The translations under genes and the position numbers were made by a program. From NCBI RefSeq assembly GCF_003640395.1, contig NZ_RBZQ01000005.1, positions 310,001 through 374,000 of the forward strand: a stretch of DNA of 64,000 bases, in the 5' to 3' direction. Position 1 is the stretch's first letter, and every line of letters starts with the position of its first letter. Positions 18,430-27,400 of this stretch are shown in pieces. Source of the DNA: Stutzerimonas urumqiensis. Its GTDB lineage: Bacteria > Pseudomonadota > Gammaproteobacteria > Pseudomonadales > Pseudomonadaceae. A model generated the notes under the pieces. It was not told the DNA's origin, did not search any database, and saw nothing but the letters and a program-made list of their open reading frames with translations.

Positions 18430-19380
18430 GCCGCCGATGCCAAACCGGTGCATTGCTTCGTGAATGCGCCCTACGGTTGTCTCGTGTTCGAGACCACAAC
18501 AGCTTTGCTTCCTGCTTTGCCTTTCTGCCTTGCTTCTCTCGCTTTACACACCAAAACCATCAGCCCACACCACTCGCCCCATCAGAAGGCCGAGCGCAGG
18601 TGTCGTGGAGGGGGTCGAGCGGCAGGGATGCCGCGAGAGCCGCGAGGGCCATGGATGGCCCTTCGTGGCGTGCCCCTGGAACGGCACCGGAGCGAGGGAA
18701 CCCCGGCGAAGCCGGGGCCGGATGCAGGGGTCGCCTTCTCTTTGGTTACTTTCTCTTGGCGAGACAAGAGAAAGTGACGCGCCGTGCAGGGCGCAAGCTG
18801 TAGGCCGGGCCGAGGAAAGCGCGGCGCCTAAAACCCCAGACCCGCAAAGCCAAAAGACAAAAGCTTCGCCCGCAAGCGGGCTCCTACAAAAACATTTCGC
18901 GCCATGCAAGGCACAACAGAACGCCGCCGATGCGAATCGGTGCATTGCTTCGCGAATGCACCCTACGGTTGCCTTCCGCTCGAGACCACAACAGCTCGGT
19001 TTCTGCTTTTCTGCTTTTCTGCTTCGCTTTCCGGCTTTTCCCAACCAGAACCATCAGGCCACACCCCTCGCCCCGTCAGCAGGCCGAGCGCAGGTGTCGT
19101 GGAGGGGGTTGAGCGGCAGGGATGCCGCGAGAGCCGCGAGGGCCATGGATGGCCCTTCGTGGCGTGCCCCTGGAGCGGCACCGGAGCGAGGGGACCCCGG
19201 CGAAGCCGGGGCCGGATGCAGGGGTCGCCTTCTCTTTGGTTACTTTCTCTTGGCGAGACAAGAGAAAGTGACGCGCCGTGCAGGGCGCAACCTGTCGTCC
19301 GGGCCGAGGAAAGTGCGGCGTTCGAAAGGCCCGATCGTGAAGCCAAAAGACAAAAGCTTCGCCCGCAAGCGGGCTCCTAC
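18430..19380 (-). repeat. structured intergenic repeat, version B, two tandem copies (island I)
   Basis: Two copies with a period of about 494 bp (roughly 18430-18887 and 18920-19380) run opposite to version A. Each contains, in plus-strand order, a GTGCATTGCTTCG-type hairpin ending CCCTAC, a pyrimidine-rich stretch, a GC-rich arm, a palindrome (18748-18775 and 19242-19269, arms ACTTTCTCTTG/CAAGAGAAAGT), the GGGCCGAGGAAAG block and a terminal minus-strand REP with CTCCTAC. The outer modules match version A. The palindrome differs in sequence but keeps its pairing. No gene is supported. Confidence 0.9.
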
Positions 19381-19479
19381 AGTTCCTCCAAAGCCTCAGC
19401 GCCGTGCAGGGTGCAGCCTGCGTCCGGGCCAAGAAACGCTGATCGCTCCAGCCCCAACCAAAACCCAAAAAGCAAAAAG

Positions 19480-19502
19480 CAAAAAGCCCACCGAAGTGGG
19501 CT
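19480..19502 (-). terminator. rho-independent terminator of the thiolase gene
   Basis: On the minus strand, AGCCCAC-TTCG-GTGGGCT (19502-19485), a 7-bp stem with a stable UUCG tetraloop, is followed by TTTTT and further T-rich sequence. It lies 18 bp past the thiolase stop codon. Confidence 0.9.
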
Positions 19503-19519
19503 CTTCTCAACGGAATCGA

Positions 19520-20704
19520 TCAGCGATACGCCTCGAACAACCCCGCCGCGCCCATCCCGCCGCCCACGCACATGGTCACGACACCGTAGCGTAGGTTGCG
19601 GCGCTGCAGTTCGCGGACTAGGTGGCCGGCGGTGCGTGAGCCGGTCATGCCGAACGGGTGGCCGATCGAGATCGAGCCGCCGTTGACGTTGTACTTCTCG
19701 TTGTCGATGCCGAGCGTGTCGCGGCAGTACAGGCACTGCGACGCGAAGGCTTCGTTCAGCTCCCACAGGTCGATGTCGGCGACACTCAGGCCGCGGGCCT
19801 GGAGCAGGCGCGGCACGGCGAATACCGGGCCGATGCCCATCTCCTCGGGCTCGCAGCCGGCCACGGTGAAGCCGCGGAAGAACGCCTTGGGGGTGAGGCC
19901 CAGCTCGAGCGCCTTCTCCAGGCTCATCACCAGCGTCATCGAGGCGCCGTCGGACAGTTGCGAGGCGTTGCCGGCGGTCACCGAGCCGTCTTCCGAGAAC
20001 GCAGGCTTGAGGCCGGCGAGGCTTTCGAGGGTGGTGTCCGGGCGATTGCAGTCGTCGCGGTCGACCACGCCTTCGAGGATTTTCTTCTCGCCGGTGGCCT
20101 TGTCTTCGACCAGGTAGCGCACGTTCATCGGCACGATTTCGTCGGCGAACAGGCCTTCGGCCTGTGCCCGCGCGGTGCGCTGCTGGCTCTGCACGGAATA
20201 CTGGTCCTGGTATTCGCGGCTGATGTTGTAGCGGCGGGCGACCAGCTCGGCGGTCTGGCCCATGCTGTGGTAGATGCCGGGGACGCGCTCCTGCAGCACC
20301 GGGTTGACGAGGTTTTCGCTGTTGCGGCTCTTGGCGGTGAGGGTGATCGACTCGACCCCGCCGGCGACGATCACGTCGCTGCAGCCCGATGCGATCTGGT
20401 TCGCGGCGATGGCGATCGATTGCAGGCCGGACGAGCAGAAGCGGTTGAGCGTCATGCCGGCGGTCTGGATGCCCAGGCGCGACAGCACGGCGACGTTGCG
20501 GCCGATGTTGTGGCCTTGCGCGCCTTCGTTGGAGCCCGCACCGACGATGCAGTCCTCGACCAGCGCCGGGTCCAGGTCATTGCGCGACAGCAGCGCATCG
20601 ACGCAATGGGCCGCCATGTCATCGGGACGGGTCATGTTGAACTTGCCGCGGAAGGACTTGGCCAGGCCGGTCCGTACGCTGTCGACGATTACCACTTCAC
20701 GCAT
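19520..20704 (-). CDS. acetyl-CoA C-acyltransferase (thiolase)
   Basis: This 394-residue thiolase II-family enzyme cleaves or forms 3-ketoacyl-CoA. The acylated cysteine lies in NRFCSSGLQSIAIAANQIAS (about residue 90). The C-terminal active-site motifs are NVNGGSISIGHPFGMTGSR (His) and CVGGGMGAAGLFE (Cys). A GAGGTG ribosome site precedes the ATG at 20704, and the longer upstream reading is rejected. A strong terminator follows. It is next to the polyphosphate:AMP phosphotransferase gene, an arrangement I recall from P. aeruginosa. Involvement in fatty acid or ketoacid breakdown is likely but not specific. Confidence 0.93.
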   Translation of the reverse strand: MREVVIVDSVRTGLAKSFRGKFNMTRPDDMAAHCVDALLSRNDLDPALVEDCIVGAGSNEGAQGHNIGRNVAVLSRLGIQTAGMTLNRFCSSGLQSIAIAANQIASGCSDVIVAGGVESITLTAKSRNSENLVNPVLQERVPGIYHSMGQTAELVARRYNISREYQDQYSVQSQQRTARAQAEGLFADEIVPMNVRYLVEDKATGEKKILEGVVDRDDCNRPDTTLESLAGLKPAFSEDGSVTAGNASQLSDGASMTLVMSLEKALELGLTPKAFFRGFTVAGCEPEEMGIGPVFAVPRLLQARGLSVADIDLWELNEAFASQCLYCRDTLGIDNEKYNVNGGSISIGHPFGMTGSRTAGHLVRELQRRNLRYGVVTMCVGGGMGAAGLFEAYR

Positions 20705-20809
20705 GGCACACCTCGGTTCTTGTTCGAGTGGACGATGCGTCGATGATAGGCCCGCGAAAATCGGGGCGGCGACGACCATTCAGCGGGGATATGTCAGCCC
20801 ATGGCAGCG

Positions 20810-22294
20810 TCATTCGTCGCAGGCGGCCTGGAGCGCGTCGTTCAGCGTGCGCAGGATCTTGACCCGCGCGAAGCGCTTGTCGTTGGCCTCGACCAGCGTC
20901 CAGGGCGCGATGGCCGTGCTGGTGCGCGCGACCATGTCGTTCACCGCCAGGTTGTAGTCGCCGAGCCTCTCGCGGTTGCGCCAGTCCTCGTCGGTGATCT
21001 TGAAGCGCTTGAGCGGATCGTCCTCGCGCGCCTTGAAGCGCTCGAGCTGCTCGTCCGGGTCGATCGACAGCCAGAACTTGACGACCACGGTGCCGGCCTC
21101 GATCAGTTGCTCTTCGAAGTCGTTGATCTCGTCGTAGGCGCGCAGCCATTCGGCCGGCGTGCAGAAGCCCTCGACTCGCTCGACCAGCACGCGGCCGTAC
21201 CAGGAGCGATCGAAGATGGTGAAGTTGCCGCGCTCGGGCACGTTGCGCCAGAAGCGCCAGAGCCAGGGCTGGGCGCGCTCGTCCTCGCTGGGCGCCGAGA
21301 CCGGCACGGTCCGGTACATGCGCGGGTCGAGCGCGGCGGTGACGCGGCGAATCGCGCCCCCCTTGCCGGCCGCGTCGTGGCCTTCGAACACCGCCAGAAC
21401 CGCCCGCTCGCGCAGCGCCTTTTCGCGCATCAGTTGCGACAGCCGGGCCTGCTCTTCCAGCAGCTGCTGCTTGTAGTCGCCCTTGGACAGGCGCTGCGAC
21501 AGGTCAAGCGTGTCGAGCAGGTTGCGCCCGTCCAGGCTGGCGGCGACGGGCGCGCTGTGCGGCGGCGCGACCTCGCACGGCGCGCCACGCAAGGCGGCCT
21601 GGAGGCCATCGAGCAGGATGCGGCCGACGGCCAGGTTGCGGTAGCGCTCGTCCGCGCCCTCGATGACGTACCAGGGCGCATGATCGCGGCTGCTGCGCCG
21701 CAGCACGTGTTCGCCGTGGCGGACGAAGCTGTCGTAGGTCTCCGATTGTTGCCAGTCCAGCGGGCTGATGCGCCAGCTGTGCAACGGGTCGTCCTTGAGC
21801 GAATCCAGCCGCGCCTGCATCTGCGGCTTGGACAGGTGAAACCAGAACTTGAAGATCAGCACCCCTTCGTCGGTCAGCATCTTTTCCATGCGCAGCGCCC
21901 GGTCGACCGCATGCTCCAGGTCGTCGTCGTCGATGCGCTCGTGCAGACGGTCCTGCAGCATCTGGCTGTACCAGTTGCCGAAGAACACGCCCATGCGGCC
22001 CTTGGGCGGCAATTTGCGCCAGTAGCGCCACGCCGGCGGATGGGCCTGCTCTTCGTCGGTCAGCACGTCGAAGCTTTCGACGCGGATCAGCCGGGGGTCC
22101 ATCCACTCGCTGAGCAGCTTGACCGTCTCGCCTTTGCCCGCGCCTTCCACGCCGTTGATCAGCAGCAACACTGGAAAGCGCGCCTGCTCCCTGAGCTGGT
22201 GCTGGGCCTCCAGCAGGGCCTGACGCAGGGCGGGTTCCTCGGCCTCGTAGGTGTCCTTGTCGACGGCATGGCCAATCTGAGCGGTTTCGAACAT
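20810..22294 (-). CDS. pap: polyphosphate:AMP phosphotransferase (class II PPK2)
   Basis: This enzyme phosphorylates AMP to ADP with polyphosphate. It has 494 residues and two fused PPK2 domains, each with a Walker A: LLINGVEGAGKGETVKLL (about residue 45) and VFEGHDAAGKGGAIRRV (about 300). Lid/Walker B regions are NWYSQMLQDR and FDRSWYGRVLVERVEGF. Two-domain PPK2 proteins are the AMP-phosphorylating class. GAGGAG lies six bases before the ATG at 22294, which decides the start over a TTG two codons upstream. The gene is divergent from mnmC. Confidence 0.94.
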   Translation of the reverse strand: MFETAQIGHAVDKDTYEAEEPALRQALLEAQHQLREQARFPVLLLINGVEGAGKGETVKLLSEWMDPRLIRVESFDVLTDEEQAHPPAWRYWRKLPPKGRMGVFFGNWYSQMLQDRLHERIDDDDLEHAVDRALRMEKMLTDEGVLIFKFWFHLSKPQMQARLDSLKDDPLHSWRISPLDWQQSETYDSFVRHGEHVLRRSSRDHAPWYVIEGADERYRNLAVGRILLDGLQAALRGAPCEVAPPHSAPVAASLDGRNLLDTLDLSQRLSKGDYKQQLLEEQARLSQLMREKALRERAVLAVFEGHDAAGKGGAIRRVTAALDPRMYRTVPVSAPSEDERAQPWLWRFWRNVPERGNFTIFDRSWYGRVLVERVEGFCTPAEWLRAYDEINDFEEQLIEAGTVVVKFWLSIDPDEQLERFKAREDDPLKRFKITDEDWRNRERLGDYNLAVNDMVARTSTAIAPWTLVEANDKRFARVKILRTLNDALQAACDE

Positions 22295-22370
22295 CGGCAA
22301 CTCCTCACGCGGGTCGGGCGGCTGGGCGGTCGGATAGAATGCCGTTCTTTTCGCAACAGGACCGCTCTGG

Positions 22371-24374
22371 ATGTCCGACCGCCCCGCCCCTTCCGAATTC
22401 CAGCCCGCCGCGCTCGACTGGGACGCGCACGGCCAGCCGCAGTCGCGCCGCTACGGCGACGTGTACTTCTCGCGCGCGTCGGGTCTGGAGGAAACGCGCC
22501 ATGTCTTTCTGGCGCAGAACGACCTCGAACGCCGCTTCGCCGCGCTTGGCGAGCAGGAGCGACTGGTCATCGGCGAGACGGGTTTCGGAACCGGCCTCAA
22601 CTTTCTCTGCGCCTGGTCGCTGTTCGCCAGTACCGCACCGAGCGGCGCGCGGCTGCATTTCGTCAGCGTCGAGAAACACCCGCTGACCCGCGATGACCTC
22701 GCCCGCGCCTTGCGCCTGTGGCCGAGCCTCGCCGAGCAGGCGGCCGCGTTGCTCGGTCAGTACCGTGCGATCCATCCCGGTTTTCAGCGGCTGGTGTTCG
22801 ACGGCGGCCGGGTGACGCTGACCCTGCTGATCGGCGACGTGCTGGACACGCTGCCGACACTCGATGCCTCCGTCGACGCCTGGTTTCTCGACGGTTTCGC
22901 GCCCGCCAAAAACCCCGACATGTGGCAGCCCGCGCTGTTCGCCGAGCTGGCGCGACTGTCCGCGCCGGGCGCCACGCTCGGCACCTTCACCAGCGCCGGG
23001 TTCGTCCGCCGAGGGCTGATCGAGGCCGGTTTCGACATGGCACGGGTGCCGGGGTTCGGGCACAAGCGTGAGATCCTCCGAGGGCGCTATATCGGTAGCG
23101 CGCAAACACCGGTCGACCCCTGGTATGCCCGTCCGCCGAAGCCCGCCGCCGATCGCCGCGCCCTGGTGATCGGCGCCGGGCTGGCCGGCTGCGCGACCGC
23201 TGCGAGCCTGGCCGCCCGTGGCTGGCAGGTGAGTCTGATCGAGCGCCATGCCGAGGTTGCGCAGGAAGGATCGGGCAACCCGCAGGGCGTGCTCTACCTC
23301 AAGCTCTCCGCGCACGGGACGGCGCTCTCGCAACTCGTGGTTGCCGGGTTCGGCCATACCCGGCGCCTGCTGGAGCGCCTTCAGCGCGGCGCCGACTGGG
23401 ATGCCTGCGGTGTGTTGCAGCTGGCCTTCGATGAGCGCGAGCAGGCGCGCCAGGCGCAGCTCGCCGCGGCCTATCCGGCCGATCTGCTGCGCGCGGTCGA
23501 TCGTGCCGAGGCCCAGGCGCTGGCGGGCGTAGGGCTCGACAGCGGCGGGCTGTTCTTCCCGGACGCCGGCTGGCTGCATCCGCCGGCGCTGTGCCGCTGG
23601 CTGGCGAGCCAACCGGGCATCACGCAGGTCACCCACCGCGAGGCGATCAGGCTGCGGCGCATCGATGACGAATGGGAAGCGCAGGGTGACGGCCAGGTGC
23701 TCGGCCGCGCGCCGGTCGTGGTGCTGGCCGGTGCAGCGGACATCACGCATTTCGAGCAGACCGCCGGCCTGCCGCTCAAGCGCATTCGCGGGCAGATCAC
23801 GCAGGTGCCGGCCACCGCGGCCAGCCAGTCGCTGTGCACGGTGCTGTGCGCCGAAGGGTACGTCGCACCGGTACGCGGCACCGAGCATACGCTGGGCGCG
23901 AGCTTCGATTTCGCGGCGACCGATCTGTCGCTCCGCGCCGAGGAGCACCGCTCCAATCTCGATCTGCTGGCCGCTATTTCCCCCGACCTGCATGCACGGC
24001 TCGAAGTGGCGAATCTGAACGCCGACAGCCTCGAGGGGCGCGCCGCCTATCGTTGCACCACACCCGACTACCTACCGCTGGTCGGCCCGCTGGCCGACGC
24101 TTCGGCCTTCGCCGATCGCTACGCCGCGCTGGGCAAGGACGCCCGCCTGCGACCCGACACGCCCTGCCCCTGGCGGCCGGGGCTGTACGTCAACGCCGCG
24201 CACGGCTCCCGAGGGCTGATTACCGCACCGCTCGCCGCCGAGCTGGTGGCCGCCTGGATCGAGGACGAACCCTTGCCCTTGCCACGCGCCGTCGCCCAGG
24301 CCTGCCACCCCAATCGGTTCCTGCTGCGCCAGGTCGTCCGCGGTACGCCTGCGCCGCAGGCCGGCCCGGCATAG
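22371..24374 (+). CDS. mnmC: bifunctional tRNA wobble-uridine modification enzyme MnmC
   Basis: MnmC completes 5-methylaminomethyl-(2-thio)uridine at tRNA position 34. The 667-residue protein has an N-terminal SAM methyltransferase domain (MnmC2/MnmD; VIGETGFGTGLNFLCAWSLF at about residue 65 and WFLDGFAPAKNPDMW near 175). The C-terminal FAD oxidoreductase domain (MnmC1) has the dinucleotide motif ALVIGAGLAGCATAASLAAR near residue 264 and the C-terminal NAAHGSRGLITAPLAAELVA. The length matches the fused enterobacterial and pseudomonad form. It stands alone, divergent from pap and 90 bp before the CheB/CheR hybrid. Confidence 0.96.
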   Translation: MSDRPAPSEFQPAALDWDAHGQPQSRRYGDVYFSRASGLEETRHVFLAQNDLERRFAALGEQERLVIGETGFGTGLNFLCAWSLFASTAPSGARLHFVSVEKHPLTRDDLARALRLWPSLAEQAAALLGQYRAIHPGFQRLVFDGGRVTLTLLIGDVLDTLPTLDASVDAWFLDGFAPAKNPDMWQPALFAELARLSAPGATLGTFTSAGFVRRGLIEAGFDMARVPGFGHKREILRGRYIGSAQTPVDPWYARPPKPAADRRALVIGAGLAGCATAASLAARGWQVSLIERHAEVAQEGSGNPQGVLYLKLSAHGTALSQLVVAGFGHTRRLLERLQRGADWDACGVLQLAFDEREQARQAQLAAAYPADLLRAVDRAEAQALAGVGLDSGGLFFPDAGWLHPPALCRWLASQPGITQVTHREAIRLRRIDDEWEAQGDGQVLGRAPVVVLAGAADITHFEQTAGLPLKRIRGQITQVPATAASQSLCTVLCAEGYVAPVRGTEHTLGASFDFAATDLSLRAEEHRSNLDLLAAISPDLHARLEVANLNADSLEGRAAYRCTTPDYLPLVGPLADASAFADRYAALGKDARLRPDTPCPWRPGLYVNAAHGSRGLITAPLAAELVAAWIEDEPLPLPRAVAQACHPNRFLLRQVVRGTPAPQAGPA

Positions 24375-24464
24375 CGGCAATAAGGTCGCGCAATGCACGC
24401 TTCCCCCGTATCGTGACGCCTGTACCGAAACCCCGGAGCGCCCGCTCCGCTCGATGAGTCGACT

Positions 24465-27400
24465 ATGAGCAAGCCATCGGAACCTGTCGCCCACCCAATA
24501 GACGACCTGCCCCCGCTTCAGATCAGCCACCTGCCGTTTCCAGTGGTGGGCCTCGGGGCATCCGCCGGTGGCTTGCAGGCGCTGATCCGCTTCTTCGTGG
24601 CGATCCCCGAGGGCAGCGGCATGGCCTACGTCGTGGTGATGCACCTGTCGCCCGATCACGAGAGCCATGCCGGCGACATCCTGCAGAAGGCCACCGACAT
24701 GCCGGTCCTCCAGATCGACAAGCCGGTCCCGCTGCAAGCCGACCACGTCTACGTGATCCCGCCGGGCAAGTACCTGACCATGAACGACGGCTACCTGCGC
24801 CTGAGCGAGCCGGATCGCCGGCACGGGCGCCAGGTGGCGATCGACCTGTTCTTCCGCACGCTGGCCGATGTCCACCAGCACCACGCGTTCGGCATCGTGC
24901 TGTCCGGCGCTGGCGCGGATGGCTCGGTGGGCCTGGTACGCGTGAAGGAACAGGGCGGCGTCACCCTCGTCCAGGATCCGCAGCAGGCCGAATACGATTC
25001 GATGCCCAACAGTGCCATCGCCACCGGTCAGATCGATTTCGTCCTGCCGGTTGAAGAGATGCCGGCACGCATCGTTCAGCTCTGGCGCGAAATGCGCCGA
25101 ACCCGCGTCCCCGGCGATCCCGGCGAGGACGACGACCCGGTGGCCGATTCGAGCCCGACCCGCGCCGACCTGGCCGCCATGCGCGAGATCATCGCCAGCC
25201 TGCGCGCCCGCACCGGACACGACTTCAAGCACTACAAGCGCGCCACCATCCTGCGGCGAATGGAGCGCCGCATGCAGGTCAACGGCCAGCCGAACCTCCA
25301 GGCCTACCGCGACCTTCTACGCGACCGGCCCGAAGAGACCCAGGCGCTGCTGGGCGACCTGCTGATCGGCGTGACCAACTTCTTCCGCGACCCGGAGGCC
25401 TTCGAGGCCCTCGAACGCGAGGTCATCCCGGAGCTGTTCGGCTATGACGGCTCGCCGGCCAACGAGGTCCGCGTGTGGTGCGCCGGCTGCTCGACCGGCG
25501 AGGAGGCCTATTCGCTGGCGATGCTGCTCTGCCAGCAGGCGGCCGTGCAGAACAACGGCGCGAAGCTCCAGGTGTTCGCCACCGACATCGACGAGCGCGC
25601 GATCAGCACCGCGCGCATTGCGCTGTACCCCGAATCGATCGTCACCGACGTGCCGGGCGACCGCCTGCAGCAGTTCTTCGTCCGTGAGAGCCGCTATTTC
25701 CGCGTGCGCAAGGAGGTCCGCGAGAAGGTGCTGTTCGCCCAGCACAGCCTGCTGCGCGACCCGCCGTTCTCGCGTCTGGACCTGATCAGCTGCCGCAACC
25801 TGCTGATCTACCTCGACCGCAGCGTGCAGCAGGACATCCTGCGGATGTTCCACTTCGCCTTGCGGCCGGGCGGCTACCTGATGCTCGGCAGTTCCGAATC
25901 GGCGGATGCCTGCCCCGATCTCTTCACCCCGGTGGACAAGAAGAATCGCCTGTACCGCGCCCGCATCGGCGCGCTCAGCCGGCACACGCCGATCATGCCG
26001 AGCGAAGGCTTCCTGCGGCCGACCGAACCACTACGCAGCCCGCCGGAGGTGCGCCGCCGCGGCTCGTTCGCCGAACTGCATCAGCAGGTCCTGGAGCTGT
26101 ATGCGCCGCCGAGCATGATCGTCAATCGCGCGCTGGACATCGTCCACATGTCCGACCGCGCCGGCCACTTCCTGCGCTACGCCGGCGGCGAGCCGACGCA
26201 CAACGTGCTCAAGCTGATCGCACCCGAACTGCGGCTGGAGCTGCGCACCGCGCTGTTCCAGGCGATCCACAGCAAGAGCAGCGTCGAGGCCCGCCGTGCC
26301 CAGGTCGAGCGCGACGGCAAGCCGTTGCAGATCAACATGGTGGTGCGGCCCTTCACCGACGAGCAGGGCCAGGACTACATCCTGGTGCTGTTCGACGAGG
26401 TGGACTGCACCCTGGCCGAGCCGCAGGAACCGCGCGACCCGCACACCGACCGGCTGATCGCCCAGCTCGAAGACGAGCTGCAGCGCACCAAGGAGCAGTT
26501 GCAGGCCACCATCGAGCAGGCCGAGACCTCCACCGAGGAACTCAAGGCCTCCAACGAGGAATTGCAGGCGATCAACGAGGAGCTGCGCTCGGCCACCGAG
26601 GAGCTGGAGACAAGCAAGGAAGAGCTGCAGTCGATCAACGAAGAGCTCACCACCGTCAACCACGAGCTCAAGGCCAAGGTCGAAGAAACCAGCAAGATCA
26701 ACGACGACCTGCAGAACCTCATCGCCTCGACCGACATCGCCACCGTCTTCGTCGACCGCGGCCTGCGCATCAAGTGGTACACGCCGCGCGCGACGGACAT
26801 CTTCAGCATCATCGCCAGCGACGCCGGCCGCTCGCTGCTCGACATCACCCACCGGCTGGCCTACCCGGAGTTGGCCGACGACGCGGCGAAGGTGTTCGAA
26901 TCGCTCGGACAGATCGAGCGTGAAGTCCGCAGCCGCGACGGTCGCTGGTACATCGCAAGGCTGCTGCCCTACCGCACCAACGAGGACCGCATCGACGGCG
27001 CGGTGCTGACCTTCATCGAGATCACCGCCCGCCGGCAGGCCGAGGAAAAGCTGCGCGAGGAAGAAGAACTGATGCGGCTGGTCGCCGACAGCACCAGCGA
27101 CTACGCCATCATCACGATGGACACCGAGGGCCTGGTGACCAGCTGGAACCGCGGCGCCGAGCGGATATTCGGCTACACCCAGGCCGAAGTGATCGGCAAG
27201 TCGGCCGACCTGATCTTCCTCGAGGAAGACCGCATGGCCGGAGCCGCTGCGCGCGAGCGCGAACGGGCGCTGGCCGACAGTCGTGCCGAGGACGAGCGCT
27301 GGCATCGGCGCAAGGACGGCACGCACCTGTATTGCAGCGGCGTGGTCAGCCCGCTGGGCAACGGCGAGGTGCGCGGCTACGTCAAGATCGCCCGCGATCT

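Noticed and set aside
17403..19519. Insertion sequence, CRISPR array or phage attachment site in the gene-free islands
   Set aside because: No transposase remnant, no regular short repeat-spacer pattern and no tRNA or integrase is present; the repeats are hairpin modules instead.
18464..19594. Open frames up to 376 codons in repeat island I, and similar ones in island II
   Set aside because: They follow the repeat units, occur in several frames at once, and show no domain or good ribosome site. They reflect GC-rich repeats, not genes.
24434..24449. CGGAGCG/CGCTCCG hairpin after mnmC as a terminator
   Set aside because: The loop is only two bases and no T-run follows on either strand.
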